Assembly (NCBI RefSeq): GCF_014207435.1
Contig: NZ_JACHGH010000001.1
Coordinates: 496,001 to 560,000, forward strand
Origin: Salirhabdus euzebyi
GTDB taxonomy: Bacteria; Bacillota; Bacilli; Bacillales; Alkalibacillaceae
Length of the DNA: 64,000 bases
Reading direction: 5' to 3'
The notes under the pieces were generated by a model, which saw only the letters and a program-made list of their open reading frames with translations, ran no database searches and had not been told where the DNA came from. Positions 28,551 to 38,059 of this stretch are shown piece by piece. How positions within the stretch are numbered: position 1 is the first letter of the stretch; each line of letters begins with the position of its first letter. Both the position numbers and the translations under genes were made by a program.

Positions 28551-29359
28551 TATAGGAAACAACCTTTTTCTAGTAAGTATCTATACTGAAAATACTTAAT
28601 AATAAATCTGTTCTCATCATTAGATCGGCAATAATTCGCTAAACACGATAATCCTATGCTAATGAAAGGAATTTGACGGACTCTTTTATTCCGCAAAGAC
28701 ACAATGCACATCATTTCTAATAAAAGCTTTCCATGATGAATGACCATCTTCTCATCAAGTAATCGATCTTCTCCTTCATATACAAAGGGTGGATCCACAT
28801 AAATTTCCTTTTTAAAAGACTTCCATGCCGTATATCTGTCACCTTTAGGTAACCTCGTTATGTACAAAAACTTTAATACCATAATCATTTCATAAGGTTT
28901 AATCATTTCATATCCGAAACATAAGCCAGTTAACTGAGCTTTTCTTACACTCCGAATCAAGGTTATTGGAATATTAGCTGAAGCTAATATAGCCGGACTC
29001 ATTCCTAATATTCCCCCTTGAACAGCAGATAACCAAGTATCTTTCTGGCAAATTTTCTCTGCCAAATGAGTTAACTGCCTAATAGGTAAATAGCGTAGAT
29101 CCTCGATTTTTTCAATTTGCTCATCAAAGATTAGACTTTCATGAATGATCCTTTCTCGGTCTTCCTTATAACGAGAAGTTCCTTGCAAAAAATGATACAT
29201 ATAAAACAAGTAATCATCAATTTTTGCAAGGAGTTTCGTATTCATAGTCCTCGAATCTAACAGCAATTTAGAAAAATTACTACTATTCTGGAAGGATTCA
29301 TCCTCCTTCATTTTCTTTTCCCAGGAAATAATATTAGCCACATACGTATTCAGACTCAT
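28550..29359 (-). CDS. EcsC family protein
   Basis: A 269-residue protein of the EcsC family (the third gene of the B. subtilis ecs ABC-transporter operon; molecular function unknown). The family's central GGILGMSPAILASANIPITLIRSVRKAQLTG-type hydrophobic segment is visible around residues 115-150. ATG 29357-29359 is chosen (GGGGG 6 nt upstream) over an upstream start 11 codons earlier. It follows ackA by 44 bases, probably in the same transcript. Confidence 0.82.
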   Translation of the reverse strand: MSLNTYVANIISWEKKMKEDESFQNSSNFSKLLLDSRTMNTKLLAKIDDYLFYMYHFLQGTSRYKEDRERIIHESLIFDEQIEKIEDLRYLPIRQLTHLAEKICQKDTWLSAVQGGILGMSPAILASANIPITLIRSVRKAQLTGLCFGYEMIKPYEMIMVLKFLYITRLPKGDRYTAWKSFKKEIYVDPPFVYEGEDRLLDEKMVIHHGKLLLEMMCIVSLRNKRVRQIPFISIGLSCLANYCRSNDENRFIIKYFQYRYLLEKGCFL

Positions 29360-29403
29360 CTGGATCCCCCTTTTTAGGGTATCCCTCTTCAACCTCTTCT
29401 TAA

Positions 29404-30594
29404 CTAATCATGAAGTAGTCTAATCGTGTCTCGTGCAATCATTACTTCTTCGTTTGTAGGGATAACAATAACTTTTACAGGTGAATGAGGGTAATTGATA
29501 AATACTTCCTTCCCTCTCACTTTATTCAAGGTTGGATCCCAATATACACCCATAAATTCTAATCCTTTCAGAACACGCTCTCTAATAGTAGTACTGTTTT
29601 CCCCTACACCTGCTGTAAAAATGATTGCATCTACTCCGGACATTCTCGCAGCATAAGAACCTAAATATTTATGGATTCGACCGGCAAATACATCCAAAGC
29701 TAATTCCGCTCTTTCATTTCCTTCTCCTTCAGCTTGTTCAATATCCCTTAGGTCACTAGAAAAGCCAGAAAGCGCAAGCATACCACTTTGTTTGTTTAAA
29801 ATGTCCATTACTTCACCTGCAGATTTTCCTGTTTTGTCCATAATATATGGGATAAGTGCGGGATCGATATTTCCAGATCTTGTACCCATTGTTACCCCAG
29901 CAAGAGGTGTAAAACCCATAGAAGTATCAATTGATTTTCCACCTTCAATAGCGGCAATACTAGCTCCATTTCCTAAATGACAGGAAATAATACGCAGTTT
30001 TTCTATCGGAATTCCTAATAGCTCGGCAGCACGAGCAGATACATACTTATGAGAAGTCCCATGAAAACCATATTTACGAATACCATATTCTTTGTAATAC
30101 TCATATGGCAGACTGTACAAATAAGACTGTTCAGGCATACTTTGGTGGAATGCAGTGTCAAATACAGCAACTGCAGGTGTATCCGGTAAAATTTCCTTAA
30201 ACGCCCTAATACCTACGAGGTTTGCCGGATTGTGCAAAGGGGCTAGATCGGATATTTCTTCTATCTCCTTTATTACTTCATCCGTTATCACAATAGAATC
30301 ACTAAATTTTTCTCCACCGTGCACGACCCGGTGGCCAATAGCCTCTATCTCTTCGTAAGATTGAATTGCTCCTGAATTAATCAGTTTATTTAAAAGGGTT
30401 TTAACTGCTTCTGCATGGTCCTCTATATCTTTAACTTCTTTTTCTTTTGACGCATCAAACTCTATTGTAAAAATGGAGTCATTTAATCCTATTCTTTCCA
30501 CTACACCTTTTGTAACGACTGTTTCTTCAGGCATTTCAATCAGCTGAAATTTTAAGGAAGAACTACCTGCATTTATAGCTAAATACTTACCCAT
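29404..30594 (-). CDS. ackA: Acetate kinase
   Basis: Converts acetyl phosphate and ADP to acetate and ATP in overflow metabolism. The N-terminal [11 protein letters not shown], the [11 protein letters not shown] motif and [10 protein letters not shown] are intact; 396 residues is normal. GAGGGG precedes the ATG. A cre-like site upstream of the -35 box suggests activation by CcpA, as known in B. subtilis. Confidence 0.97.
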   Translation of the reverse strand: MGKYLAINAGSSSLKFQLIEMPEETVVTKGVVERIGLNDSIFTIEFDASKEKEVKDIEDHAEAVKTLLNKLINSGAIQSYEEIEAIGHRVVHGGEKFSDSIVITDEVIKEIEEISDLAPLHNPANLVGIRAFKEILPDTPAVAVFDTAFHQSMPEQSYLYSLPYEYYKEYGIRKYGFHGTSHKYVSARAAELLGIPIEKLRIISCHLGNGASIAAIEGGKSIDTSMGFTPLAGVTMGTRSGNIDPALIPYIMDKTGKSAGEVMDILNKQSGMLALSGFSSDLRDIEQAEGEGNERAELALDVFAGRIHKYLGSYAARMSGVDAIIFTAGVGENSTTIRERVLKGLEFMGVYWDPTLNKVRGKEVFINYPHSPVKVIVIPTNEEVMIARDTIRLLHD

Positions 30595-30643
30595 TACTTT
30601 TCAACCCCTCATTTTTTAACCAGATTCATTATTACCTTTCCCC

Positions 30644-30672
30644 ATTTAATCACCGGCTAATAGAGAATTCAA
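30644..30672 (-). promoter_or_regulatory. Sigma-A promoter of ackA
   Basis: On the minus strand TTGAAT (30667-30672), 17-base spacer, TTAAAT (30644-30649). Confidence 0.5.
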
Positions 30673-30686
30673 GAAAGATCTACCCA

Positions 30687-30700
30687 TGGGTACGCTTTCA
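30687..30700 (-). promoter_or_regulatory. cre site upstream of the ackA promoter
   Basis: TGAAAGCGTACCCA on the minus strand has a perfect left cre half (TGAAAGCG) and two deviations on the right. Its centre is near -57 from the predicted start, a position suited to CcpA activation, as described for B. subtilis ackA. Confidence 0.55.
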
Positions 30701-30712
30701 GAGTGAATGTTT

Positions 30713-31696
30713 TTATTTTCTGTCATTTTTTAGCCATATATTTATTTGATTTAAAATTTTATCCATTGCTTGTACATTTTTAAAAGAAGGTAATTGTGCC
30801 ATCAAAGCCTTTTTAGGTGGGGTTGTTTTAATACCCTTCTTTTGTAAAACAAGAATGCTTTTTGCGTTTTTTTCTGATTTAAACATCGATAATGGTAATT
30901 GTAAAAGCCCTTGAATATGAGCATATTCCTGTAAATAACTATGTAGCTTATCCGATTGTTCACTATCAAATAGAAAATTTGGGACAATTAAGAATAAATA
31001 CCCACCTGCCAATGTATAATTTAAACTTTGTTCAATAAATAAATGGTGTGCAAAGGAATGCCCTTCTTCTGCATGTAATGTGAAATTTTTAGCCTGCTCG
31101 TCGTCTGGATAATATCCGACCGGTAAATCTGAAACGACTATATCAACAGGCTCTAAAAGTAAATGTCGTAAGCTGTCTTGATGGAAAAATTCAATCTCTC
31201 TTTGTTGAAGATTCGCATTAACATAAGCTAGCTGTATTAAAGAAGGATCAACTTCACTTCCAAATGCGTGTGTCTCATATGGAAGCTGATTCATTACCCC
31301 CGTTAGTAAGTTGCCTGTCCCACAAGCCGGGTCAAAAATTCTTACATTCTTTTTATCACCAATAAACTTTCTAACTAAATAGCCAATAAAAATAGCTACA
31401 GCATCAGGTGTTATGTAATGATTCTGTTGTGTCGCCCCTTTCATGCCTTTTAAAATGGCAAGCTGTAATGCCTTTCTAATTTCCTCTCTTTCGAACGACT
31501 CAATGTTTATTTTTGATAATTGCTTCTCTAATTTATTTTTAAATTCCTTCTCTATTTCTGCAGATACTTCTTTAACATGTAGTAATTCCCCAGCCTCTAT
31601 TAATCCTTCTAAGTAAGGAATATCCTCTGTATATTCAATTAGTGTTGTCATTTGATCAAACCATTTAAAAAGATTTTCTATATTTTGTTGCTCCAT
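30713..31696 (-). CDS. ytxK: YtxK, class I SAM methyltransferase-like
   Basis: A 327-residue protein related to N6-adenine DNA methyltransferases: an N-terminal helical region (1-95) and a Rossmann domain with FDPACGTGNLL (motif I). The NPPY-type catalytic motif is changed to DLPVGYY (VVSDLPVGYYPDD). It is always near ackA and tpx in Bacillus. A DNA target is doubtful given the variant motif; function unknown. Start chosen at ATG 31694-31696, with GGGGG 8 nt upstream. Confidence 0.88.
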   Translation of the reverse strand: MEQQNIENLFKWFDQMTTLIEYTEDIPYLEGLIEAGELLHVKEVSAEIEKEFKNKLEKQLSKINIESFEREEIRKALQLAILKGMKGATQQNHYITPDAVAIFIGYLVRKFIGDKKNVRIFDPACGTGNLLTGVMNQLPYETHAFGSEVDPSLIQLAYVNANLQQREIEFFHQDSLRHLLLEPVDIVVSDLPVGYYPDDEQAKNFTLHAEEGHSFAHHLFIEQSLNYTLAGGYLFLIVPNFLFDSEQSDKLHSYLQEYAHIQGLLQLPLSMFKSEKNAKSILVLQKKGIKTTPPKKALMAQLPSFKNVQAMDKILNQINIWLKNDRK

Positions 31697-31787
31697 CTTT
31701 CTTTCCCCCATTTCTAATGCTAATGTACTACTATACTAGCAGATTTACATCCAACAAATCATTTATTAATGACTGAAGACAAACTTG

Positions 31788-31861
31788 AAGGGTCAACCCC
31801 TCTATGTCATCGTGTACAGTGTTGCCTGTATCAAACAATGACATACTTGGGATTGACCCTT
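31788..31861. repeat. Inverted-repeat element between tpx and ytxK (74 bases)
   Basis: AAGGGTCAA at 31788-31796 pairs with TTGACCCTT at 31853-31861, and an inner ATGTCAT (31804-31810) pairs with ATGACAT (31838-31844). There is no T tract, so it is not a normal terminator. The compact nested palindrome and GC content above its surroundings look like a dispersed Bacillaceae repeat; I recall similar elements elsewhere but cannot verify copy number. Confidence 0.6.
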
Positions 31862-31887
31862 TCTCAAAAGATATATTCCATTTTTTA

Positions 31888-32382
31888 TTATGCTTGTTTT
31901 ACCGCATCTAAAGCGGCCTCATAATTTGGATGATCTGTTGCCTCGCTTACATATTCTACATATGTAACTTCATTGTTCTCGTTAACAACAAAAACCGATC
32001 TCGTTAATAATCTTAAATCCTGAATAAGGACTCCGTATGCTTGACCAAAGGAAGCATCACGATGATCAGATAATGTAATAACATTTTCAATACCATTCGC
32101 ACCACACCAACGCTTTTGAGCGAAAGGTAAATCCATACTAACCGTTAATACGGTTACGTCTCCCAAGCTACTTGCTTCTTCATTAAAACGACGTGTTTGA
32201 GCATCACATACTCCTGTATCAAGAGAAGGTACGACACTAATTAATTTGACACCACTAAAATCCTGTAATTTTTTTTCTGAAAGATCGTTAGCAACGACTT
32301 TAAAATCTGGAGCTTGATCCCCAACTTTTACTTCCTTACCTACAAGTTCTTTAGGTTGTCCTTTAAACGTAATACTTGCCAT
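31888..32382 (-). CDS. tpx: Thiol peroxidase
   Basis: Atypical 2-Cys peroxiredoxin reducing hydroperoxides with thioredoxin. The peroxidatic Cys59 is in [11 protein letters not shown] and the resolving Cys93 in KRWCGANG. 164 residues, normal. AGGAGG precedes the ATG. Cytoplasmic. Lies downstream of ytfJ, as in B. subtilis. Confidence 0.96.
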   Translation of the reverse strand: MASITFKGQPKELVGKEVKVGDQAPDFKVVANDLSEKKLQDFSGVKLISVVPSLDTGVCDAQTRRFNEEASSLGDVTVLTVSMDLPFAQKRWCGANGIENVITLSDHRDASFGQAYGVLIQDLRLLTRSVFVVNENNEVTYVEYVSEATDHPNYEAALDAVKQA

Positions 32383-32473
32383 ACTTTATCGCCTCCTATT
32401 TAATGATTAGCACTTTCCATTATTATGAAGGGTCTAATTAGATTTGTCTAATCATTTCATTTATTCGAACTAT

Positions 32474-32971
32474 TTATAAATTATTAGGAGGTTCATTGTT
32501 TTTGCCTTCACTATCTTTCTCTTGCCCTTTTTCTTTGTTGCCATCTTTGTCATCTTTTTTACTATCATCTTTCTTATCCGGTTTATTTGATTTTTGTGAT
32601 TTAAGCAATTCTTGAATTTTATCAACTGCTTGTGGTGCAAGATCTAATATTTTTTCATATATATGTGTGCTTTCATCTAAATGTACAGTATTCACACCGT
32701 TAGGACTTACAATGATAAATGCTATTGGTGTAATAGAAACTCCTCCACCACTACCTCCTCCAAATGGTAAACTACCTCCACCATCTGAAGATTGTGTCTG
32801 GAATTCACTACCACCTGCCGCGAACCCAAATCCTACTTTTGATACAGGTAAAATCACTGTACTACCATCCGGAGTTTCAATAGGATCTCCTACGATGGTG
32901 TTCACATCAACCATCTCTTTTAAATTTTCCATTGCTGTCGTCATTAGTCCTTGAATTGGATGTTCAGACAT
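32474..32971 (-). CDS. ytfJ: Sporulation protein YtfJ
   Basis: A 165-residue GerW/YtfJ family protein: conserved VNTIVGDPIETPDGSTVILPVSKVGFGFAAGG near the N-terminus, a glycine-rich middle and a lysine/aspartate-rich disordered tail. In B. subtilis it is forespore-expressed and affects germination. AAAGGAG precedes the ATG. It lies 33 bases after ytfI. Confidence 0.93.
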   Translation of the reverse strand: MSEHPIQGLMTTAMENLKEMVDVNTIVGDPIETPDGSTVILPVSKVGFGFAAGGSEFQTQSSDGGGSLPFGGGSGGGVSITPIAFIIVSPNGVNTVHLDESTHIYEKILDLAPQAVDKIQELLKSQKSNKPDKKDDSKKDDKDGNKEKGQEKDSEGKNNEPPNNL

Positions 32972-33004
32972 GTGTAGAGCTCCTTTCTGCCAATCAATTT
33001 ATAC

Positions 33005-33640
33005 TCATTTTTCCTGTTGATTTTTTTGCCGTACAATCTTTAATATGGCGTAAATAGCTTGCCCAATCCGAAAAGAAATCATGCATTGAATGTTTGTTTC
33101 AAATATGTTTCGTTGAAAAACTGGTGTGATAGATAGATTAGGATAGTTTAGGAGTTTTGTGAATTGACCTATTGCTCCTACCATACTACCTTTTATTGCC
33201 CACAAGGAACCTATAGCAATACCTGTTAAACTTGCATCGGTTGAACCTATGTACGTTTTCCATTGGAAAGAGTGGACCCTTATTTTTTTCGTGAATTTCA
33301 CAATTACTGGCAGGGATTTTAAAATTGTTCTTATTAATTTTTCAAAATCCTTTAAACGTTTTACTATTTTTTCTAAAGAAAAGGTGTGCTTTTTCTCATT
33401 ATTATCATTTTTCTCGATCTTTATTTTCACCTTTGTGTCTCCATCTTCTTCCTCTTCAACTTCTAGTGGGATTTCTCTCTCTATTTTAATTATCTTCCAA
33501 AATTTTAATTGCACATCTAGCTGGTTGTAATCTTTCTTATGGTTATAGTGAAAAGTAATATGTACCCTTGTATAAATAATAATGATAAACAGAATAATGA
33601 AGAGGATAATGAGTACAAAAAGTATAAACAATACGTTCAA
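33005..33640 (-). CDS. ytfI: DUF2953 membrane-anchored protein YtfI
   Basis: A roughly 210-residue protein with an N-terminal membrane helix, a charged Glu/Lys-rich middle and the DUF2953 C-terminal region. Paired with ytfJ in spore formers; function unknown. GTG 33647-33649 overlaps the SD, so TTG 33638-33640 (GAGG 7 nt upstream) is preferred. Confidence 0.85.
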   Translation of the reverse strand: MNVLFILFVLIILFIILFIIIIYTRVHITFHYNHKKDYNQLDVQLKFWKIIKIEREIPLEVEEEEDGDTKVKIKIEKNDNNEKKHTFSLEKIVKRLKDFEKLIRTILKSLPVIVKFTKKIRVHSFQWKTYIGSTDASLTGIAIGSLWAIKGSMVGAIGQFTKLLNYPNLSITPVFQRNIFETNIQCMISFRIGQAIYAILKIVRQKNQQEK

Positions 33641-33649
33641 AGCAACCAC

Positions 33650-33993
33650 CTCTTTTTATCATTATTTTCACAAAAAATAAAATTAAACAGAGAGAAGCTT
33701 TTATTTTCTGTCACTTTTCAAGTCGATTATAGTTTTTGAGAGAAAATGTGGTGCATTACTTCTACACCCTCTACTTACTGAGGGGTCATTCGTAGTAGTT
33801 GTTAAGCGGATTGATGCTTCAAAGGAAAAATCCCATAGAAAGGATTCGCCTTCCCATTTCTGTCTACTGTATGAAAACAACAATATTGTAGAAAATGGCC
33901 TATTTTATTATGGTAAAAATGAGGAAAGTGATATGATATAGGTGAAATTCATCAACTTTTAAGGTACAAACTCGATAGCGGAGGTAATGTCAC
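33650..33993. other. Intergenic region upstream of nadK (344 bases)
   Basis: Holds a 60-codon minus-strand open frame (33701-33883) without SD that I judge non-coding. The stretch 33760-33860 is richer in GC than its flanks and could be a decayed gene or dispersed repeat. No clear promoter or terminator was recognised, although ytfI and nadK must both start from here. Confidence 0.4.
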
Positions 33994-34800
33994 ATGGACG
34001 AAAGAAAAAATCTTTACTTTTTCTATCCAAAAAATGACCAATTAGAAAAACAGCTACAACCATTATTTGATTTAGCACAAAATAATAACTTTAACATTGT
34101 AACAGAAGCAGAAAATGCAAATATCATCATCAGCGTTGGTGGAGATGGCACATTTTTGCAGGCCGTAAGAAAAACAGGTTTTAGGCAGGACTGTCTATAT
34201 GTAGGAATAAAATATGAAGAAGAAGCAGGACTCTATTGTGACTTTGATTTAGATTCCTTCGACAGTATGGTCGATGTCATGCTTAACCAGGATTTAGAAG
34301 TTAGAAGATTTCCTGTTATAGATGTTGCCATTAATGGAGATGAAGCACGTTTCCATTGCTTAAACGAGCTTAGTATTCGTTCTTCGATTATTAAATCATT
34401 TGTGTTAGATGTGTTCATCGATGATACTCATTTCGAAAAATTTCGTGGGGATGGTTTGGTAGTGGCAACGCCAACGGGTAGTACAGGCTACAATAAATCA
34501 ACCAATGGGGCTGTTGTAGATCCTAAGATTCCTTGCTTTCAAGTAACTGAGCTAGCTTCCTTAAATAACAACATGTACCGCACACTTGGTTCTTCCTTTA
34601 TACTTAGTGGCGAAAGAAAACTACGTCTAGAAGTAATTCAAGATGGCAATGATTACCCTGTAATTGGTATGGATAACGAAGCCTATTCCATTCGAAATAT
34701 TAAAACGCTCGACATTACATTAAGTGACAAAATTGTCAAAACAGTAAAACTTAAAAATAATTCATTCTGGGATCGCGTAAAACGAACATTTTTAACCTAA
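33994..34800 (+). CDS. nadK: NAD kinase (second paralogue type, YtdI)
   Basis: Phosphorylates NAD to NADP. The GGDGT motif (VGGDGTFLQA), the conserved NE of LNELSIR and the TPTGSTGYN segment are present; 268 residues. B. subtilis has two NAD kinases; position next to the ytfJI/ytcJ genes matches YtdI (NadK2/PpnKB). GGAGG is 9 nt before the ATG. Divergent from ytfI, convergent with the amidohydrolase. Confidence 0.94.
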   Translation: MDERKNLYFFYPKNDQLEKQLQPLFDLAQNNNFNIVTEAENANIIISVGGDGTFLQAVRKTGFRQDCLYVGIKYEEEAGLYCDFDLDSFDSMVDVMLNQDLEVRRFPVIDVAINGDEARFHCLNELSIRSSIIKSFVLDVFIDDTHFEKFRGDGLVVATPTGSTGYNKSTNGAVVDPKIPCFQVTELASLNNNMYRTLGSSFILSGERKLRLEVIQDGNDYPVIGMDNEAYSIRNIKTLDITLSDKIVKTVKLKNNSFWDRVKRTFLT

Positions 34801-34805
34801 AACAT

Positions 34806-34837
34806 AATGGCCCGTGTTCACTTGAACACGGGCCATT
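34806..34837. terminator. Terminator hairpin between nadK and the amidohydrolase
   Basis: A perfect 15-bp GC-rich stem (34806-34820 with 34823-34837) with a 2-base loop between convergent genes. The T tracts are weak in both directions. Confidence 0.75.
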
Positions 34838-34843
34838 AATCGT

Positions 34844-36433
34844 TTATTTACGATAAACAATGGTTTCGTCAACAACCGTTTTCAAAACCGACGTACTAGA
34901 AATTTCACTTGGTTCGATTTTGAATAAGTCTTTATTTAAAATGGTGAAATCGGCATAAAATCCTGGAGCAATTTGACCTTGAATATGCTCGTTTCCAATA
35001 GCTGCAGCTGCATTTATTGTATACAAGGCTATTGCCTCATATATGGATAAAGCCTGTTCTAATCCATAAGAATTCCCATCAAATATGGACTTACGTATAA
35101 TTGCCGCTTCTATACCTTTTAATGGATTTACCTCTTCGATTGGAGCATCAGAACCACCCGCACAAATAATTCCTCGCTCCAAAAAGGATTTCCAAGGATA
35201 TGCATGTTGAAGTCTTCTTTCTCCGATTCGTTCCATTACCCATGGGAAATCAGAGGATACAAATGTTGGTTGAATATCAATAATTGTGTTTGATTTATTG
35301 ATACGTTCATATAACTCTTCTCTCATAATTTGCGCATGGATAATTCTGTCTTTCACTCCACTAGGGGGAGGAAATTTCTCCAGCATGTCCACAACAAATT
35401 CTACCGCTTTATCACCTATTGCATGAATCGCGACTGGCATTTGAAGCGATCTTGCTTTTTCCATTAATAACGACATCTGTGTTTCTGAATGGATTGGTAC
35501 TCCTACTTGCATTGGATCATCCTCATATGGTTCGGATAACCATGCTGTTCTACCTCCTAAAGCACCGTCAGCAAAAATTTTCATTGCCCCTAATTCTACC
35601 CATTTTGTTCCTCGTTTGAAACCTAATCCAGCCTTTTCCATATCTTCGATTACACCATGGTGGACTAAGAGATGAGCTCTGAATTTGATTTTTTCTCCAT
35701 CTATGGTCCGACAAAATGCTTGATATGTTTGATCAAATCCACCATAATAATTTAAATCTTCTGTATGGCCTGCAACTATACCTTTTGCAAGCAGGTCATG
35801 AATGGAAACATTAATTGCTTTTTCAATATACTCGTCTGTTACAGTTGGCATTGCATTCTTTATTAAATCTTGTGCAGTATCTAGTAAAAAGCCAGTAGGA
35901 CTTCCATCTTCATCTTTGGCTATTACGCCACCAAATGGTGCCTCGGTTCGATGATCTACTCCTGCCATTTCTAATGCTTTTGAATTAGCAACTATTGCAT
36001 GTCTACAAATTCTCGTAAGCATAACGGGATGATCAGGAGCTATCTCATCTAATTCCTTGCGATGAATAATCCGTGGGTCGTCCCACTGATTCTCATTAAA
36101 ACCTTCACCAACTAACCATTCCCCAGGAGCTAAATTACTAGTAGCTTTCTTAATCGACTCGAGCAATTCCTTTGGGGATTGTGTATAAGCTAAATCAAGC
36201 CTAAGTATCCTTTCACCATGACCAACAATATGTAAATGGCTGTCAATAAAACCTGGATACATAACCTGTCCTTCTATATCGACATATTCTTCAATATTAT
36301 CTTTATATTTATTTTCTAATTCCTGTTTTAAGCCCATATCCATTACTTTTCCATTTTCCGAATAAACTGCTTCTACCATTTCATTTGGCATGCGCATTGT
36401 ATATATACTACCACCAAACCAAAGTTTGCCCAT
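34844..36433 (-). CDS. ytcJ: Amidohydrolase family protein YtcJ
   Basis: A 529-residue metal-dependent hydrolase of the amidohydrolase_3 type. The metal-binding HLH of GFIDSHLHIVG (near residue 70), a downstream HAIGD histidine and GGSDAPIE near the C-terminus are present. Substrate unknown. Length, family and position match B. subtilis ytcJ. GGGAGAG lies 8 nt before the ATG. Confidence 0.88.
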   Translation of the reverse strand: MGKLWFGGSIYTMRMPNEMVEAVYSENGKVMDMGLKQELENKYKDNIEEYVDIEGQVMYPGFIDSHLHIVGHGERILRLDLAYTQSPKELLESIKKATSNLAPGEWLVGEGFNENQWDDPRIIHRKELDEIAPDHPVMLTRICRHAIVANSKALEMAGVDHRTEAPFGGVIAKDEDGSPTGFLLDTAQDLIKNAMPTVTDEYIEKAINVSIHDLLAKGIVAGHTEDLNYYGGFDQTYQAFCRTIDGEKIKFRAHLLVHHGVIEDMEKAGLGFKRGTKWVELGAMKIFADGALGGRTAWLSEPYEDDPMQVGVPIHSETQMSLLMEKARSLQMPVAIHAIGDKAVEFVVDMLEKFPPPSGVKDRIIHAQIMREELYERINKSNTIIDIQPTFVSSDFPWVMERIGERRLQHAYPWKSFLERGIICAGGSDAPIEEVNPLKGIEAAIIRKSIFDGNSYGLEQALSIYEAIALYTINAAAAIGNEHIQGQIAPGFYADFTILNKDLFKIEPSEISSTSVLKTVVDETIVYRK

Positions 36434-36510
36434 ATGCTACACTCTCCCAATAAAAATTAAAAAGTAATCTTTTTTTCACTATACGACATAATTTAGCTGA
36501 AAGTAAAAAG

Positions 36511-36536
36511 AAAAGGGCAGATAAATCTGCCCTTTT
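36511..36536 (-). terminator. Intrinsic terminator of sspA
   Basis: An 11-bp perfect stem (36511-36521 with 36526-36536), 4-base loop, 20 bases past the sspA stop. Confidence 0.8.
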
Positions 36537-36557
36537 CAATCCAAACATATTCAATTA

Positions 36558-36758
36558 TTAACGATTCATTTGTTGTTGAGCAAATGTTACAAGGCGCTTC
36601 GTGATTTCACCGCCGACTGAACCGTTAGCACGAGAAGTATTGTCAGCTCCTAAGTTAACACCAAACTCCTGTGCAATTTCAGTTTTCATTTGGTTAATAG
36701 CTTGTTCAGCACCAGGTACAACAAGTTGGTTCGAATTTTGGCTATTATTGTTTGCCAT
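36558..36758 (-). CDS. sspA: Alpha/beta-type small acid-soluble spore protein
   Basis: A 66-residue DNA-coating spore protein. The GPR protease site TEIAQEFG and the second conserved helix ([18 protein letters not shown]) are intact. It protects DNA in the dormant spore and supplies amino acids on germination. Very strong SD (AAGGAGGTGAT). A sigma-G promoter is expected; the upstream TGTATG ... CATAATT elements are spaced too widely (20) to be sure. Gene number within the ssp family is assigned by synteny. Confidence 0.93.
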   Translation of the reverse strand: MANNNSQNSNQLVVPGAEQAINQMKTEIAQEFGVNLGADNTSRANGSVGGEITKRLVTFAQQQMNR

Positions 36759-36854
36759 GTGTAATCACCTCCTTGTCACTAATTATGTTGTGCAGATTTG
36801 GAGGTTTCATACAAAAAAACAATTGGTAGTTTTTTCTTTTTCGTCATTTAGCTG

Positions 36855-38057
36855 TTATAAAAGGTCTTCAAATAGCTCTTTACGTGGCGATTTTTCGGAA
36901 ATAGTCACTGTTTCAACATTCTCTAATATTTTTTCAATATCAGGTGTAAAATCAATTGGATCTTCAAACTGATGAATTTTTTCTTTTCTTGGTTTCGTTT
37001 TTGGCTGTTTAGGTACGAATACTGTGCAACAATCCTCATAAGGACGGATGGAAATTTCATATGTGCCAATTTCCCTAGAAATATCAATAATATCAAGCTT
37101 ATCCATTGTTACTAGCGGGCGGATAATTGGATAATTGGTCACTTCATTAATCACATTCATACTCTCCATCGTTTGACTGGCCACTTGGCCTAAGCTTTCT
37201 CCTGTTGTTAAGGATAAAATTCCTTCTCTTTCTGCCAAACGTTCACTAACTCGAAGCATCATTCGACGCATAACAGTCATCCCATAGCCTTCTGGTATTT
37301 CTCTAAATATTTTCTGTTGGAGTTCAGTAAATGGAACAATATGGACCTTTAATTGATGTCCATATTTCGTTAGGGTATGAGCTAAATCAAGTACTTTTTG
37401 TTTTGCTCGCTCACTTGTAAAAGGTGGAGAATGAAAATGGATTGCTTCTACCTTTACCCCTCTTTTTAACGCTAGATATCCTGCAACAGGGCTATCAATT
37501 CCACCTGAGAGCAGAAGTAATGTATTCCCTGTGGTTCCTACAGGTAGCCCGCCTAGCCCTTGAATTTTTCCCGACATAATGTAGGTTGCATCTTGCCTAA
37601 TTTCTACTCTAATTTCCACATCTGGATTACGAACATTAACCGTATATTGATCTGTATTGGAGAGTAGATGTCCACCTAACACCTGGTTCATTTCCTGAGA
37701 ACCAATAGGAAACTGTTTATTAGGTCGCTTTGTTGTAACTTTAAACGTTTTGGCATTTTTCGCTTCCCTTAAAGCGTATAATGCACCTTCTTTAATTTTA
37801 TCAACGTCATTTTCCACTTTCATTGCCACATTCATAGATTGAATACCAAAAACTTCTTGGCACTTTTCAATGACTTTTTCATGATCTTCGCCGTTTAGCT
37901 TAATGTACATTTGATCACGGCTACGAATAACATGTAGATTTGAAAATGAAGTGAATTTTTGCTTAAGGTTTTTCTTTAATTGTAAAATAAATTGTTTCTT
38001 GTTTTTGCCTTTAAGGGCCATTTCACCATACCGAATAATTATATGATCAAATTCCAT
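36855..38057 (-). CDS. thiI: tRNA 4-thiouridine sulfurtransferase ThiI
   Basis: Adenylates tRNA U8 and transfers persulfide sulfur to it. The ferredoxin-like and THUMP region (1-165) is followed by the PP-loop LLSGGIDSPVAGYLALKRG (near residue 185). The rhodanese domain of the E. coli enzyme is absent, as in other Bacillus ThiI. 400 residues. It begins 2 bases after nifZ, its sulfur donor. Confidence 0.95.
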   Translation of the reverse strand: MEFDHIIIRYGEMALKGKNKKQFILQLKKNLKQKFTSFSNLHVIRSRDQMYIKLNGEDHEKVIEKCQEVFGIQSMNVAMKVENDVDKIKEGALYALREAKNAKTFKVTTKRPNKQFPIGSQEMNQVLGGHLLSNTDQYTVNVRNPDVEIRVEIRQDATYIMSGKIQGLGGLPVGTTGNTLLLLSGGIDSPVAGYLALKRGVKVEAIHFHSPPFTSERAKQKVLDLAHTLTKYGHQLKVHIVPFTELQQKIFREIPEGYGMTVMRRMMLRVSERLAEREGILSLTTGESLGQVASQTMESMNVINEVTNYPIIRPLVTMDKLDIIDISREIGTYEISIRPYEDCCTVFVPKQPKTKPRKEKIHQFEDPIDFTPDIEKILENVETVTISEKSPRKELFEDLL

Positions 38058-38059
38058 TG

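Noticed and set aside
33701-33883. 60-codon minus-strand open frame upstream of nadK
   Set aside because: No SD, composition unlike coding neighbours, no recognisable motif.
36759-36854. Possible sigma-G promoter of sspA
   Set aside because: TGTATG and CATAATT elements are separated by 20 bases, longer than the usual 17-18, so not listed as a feature.
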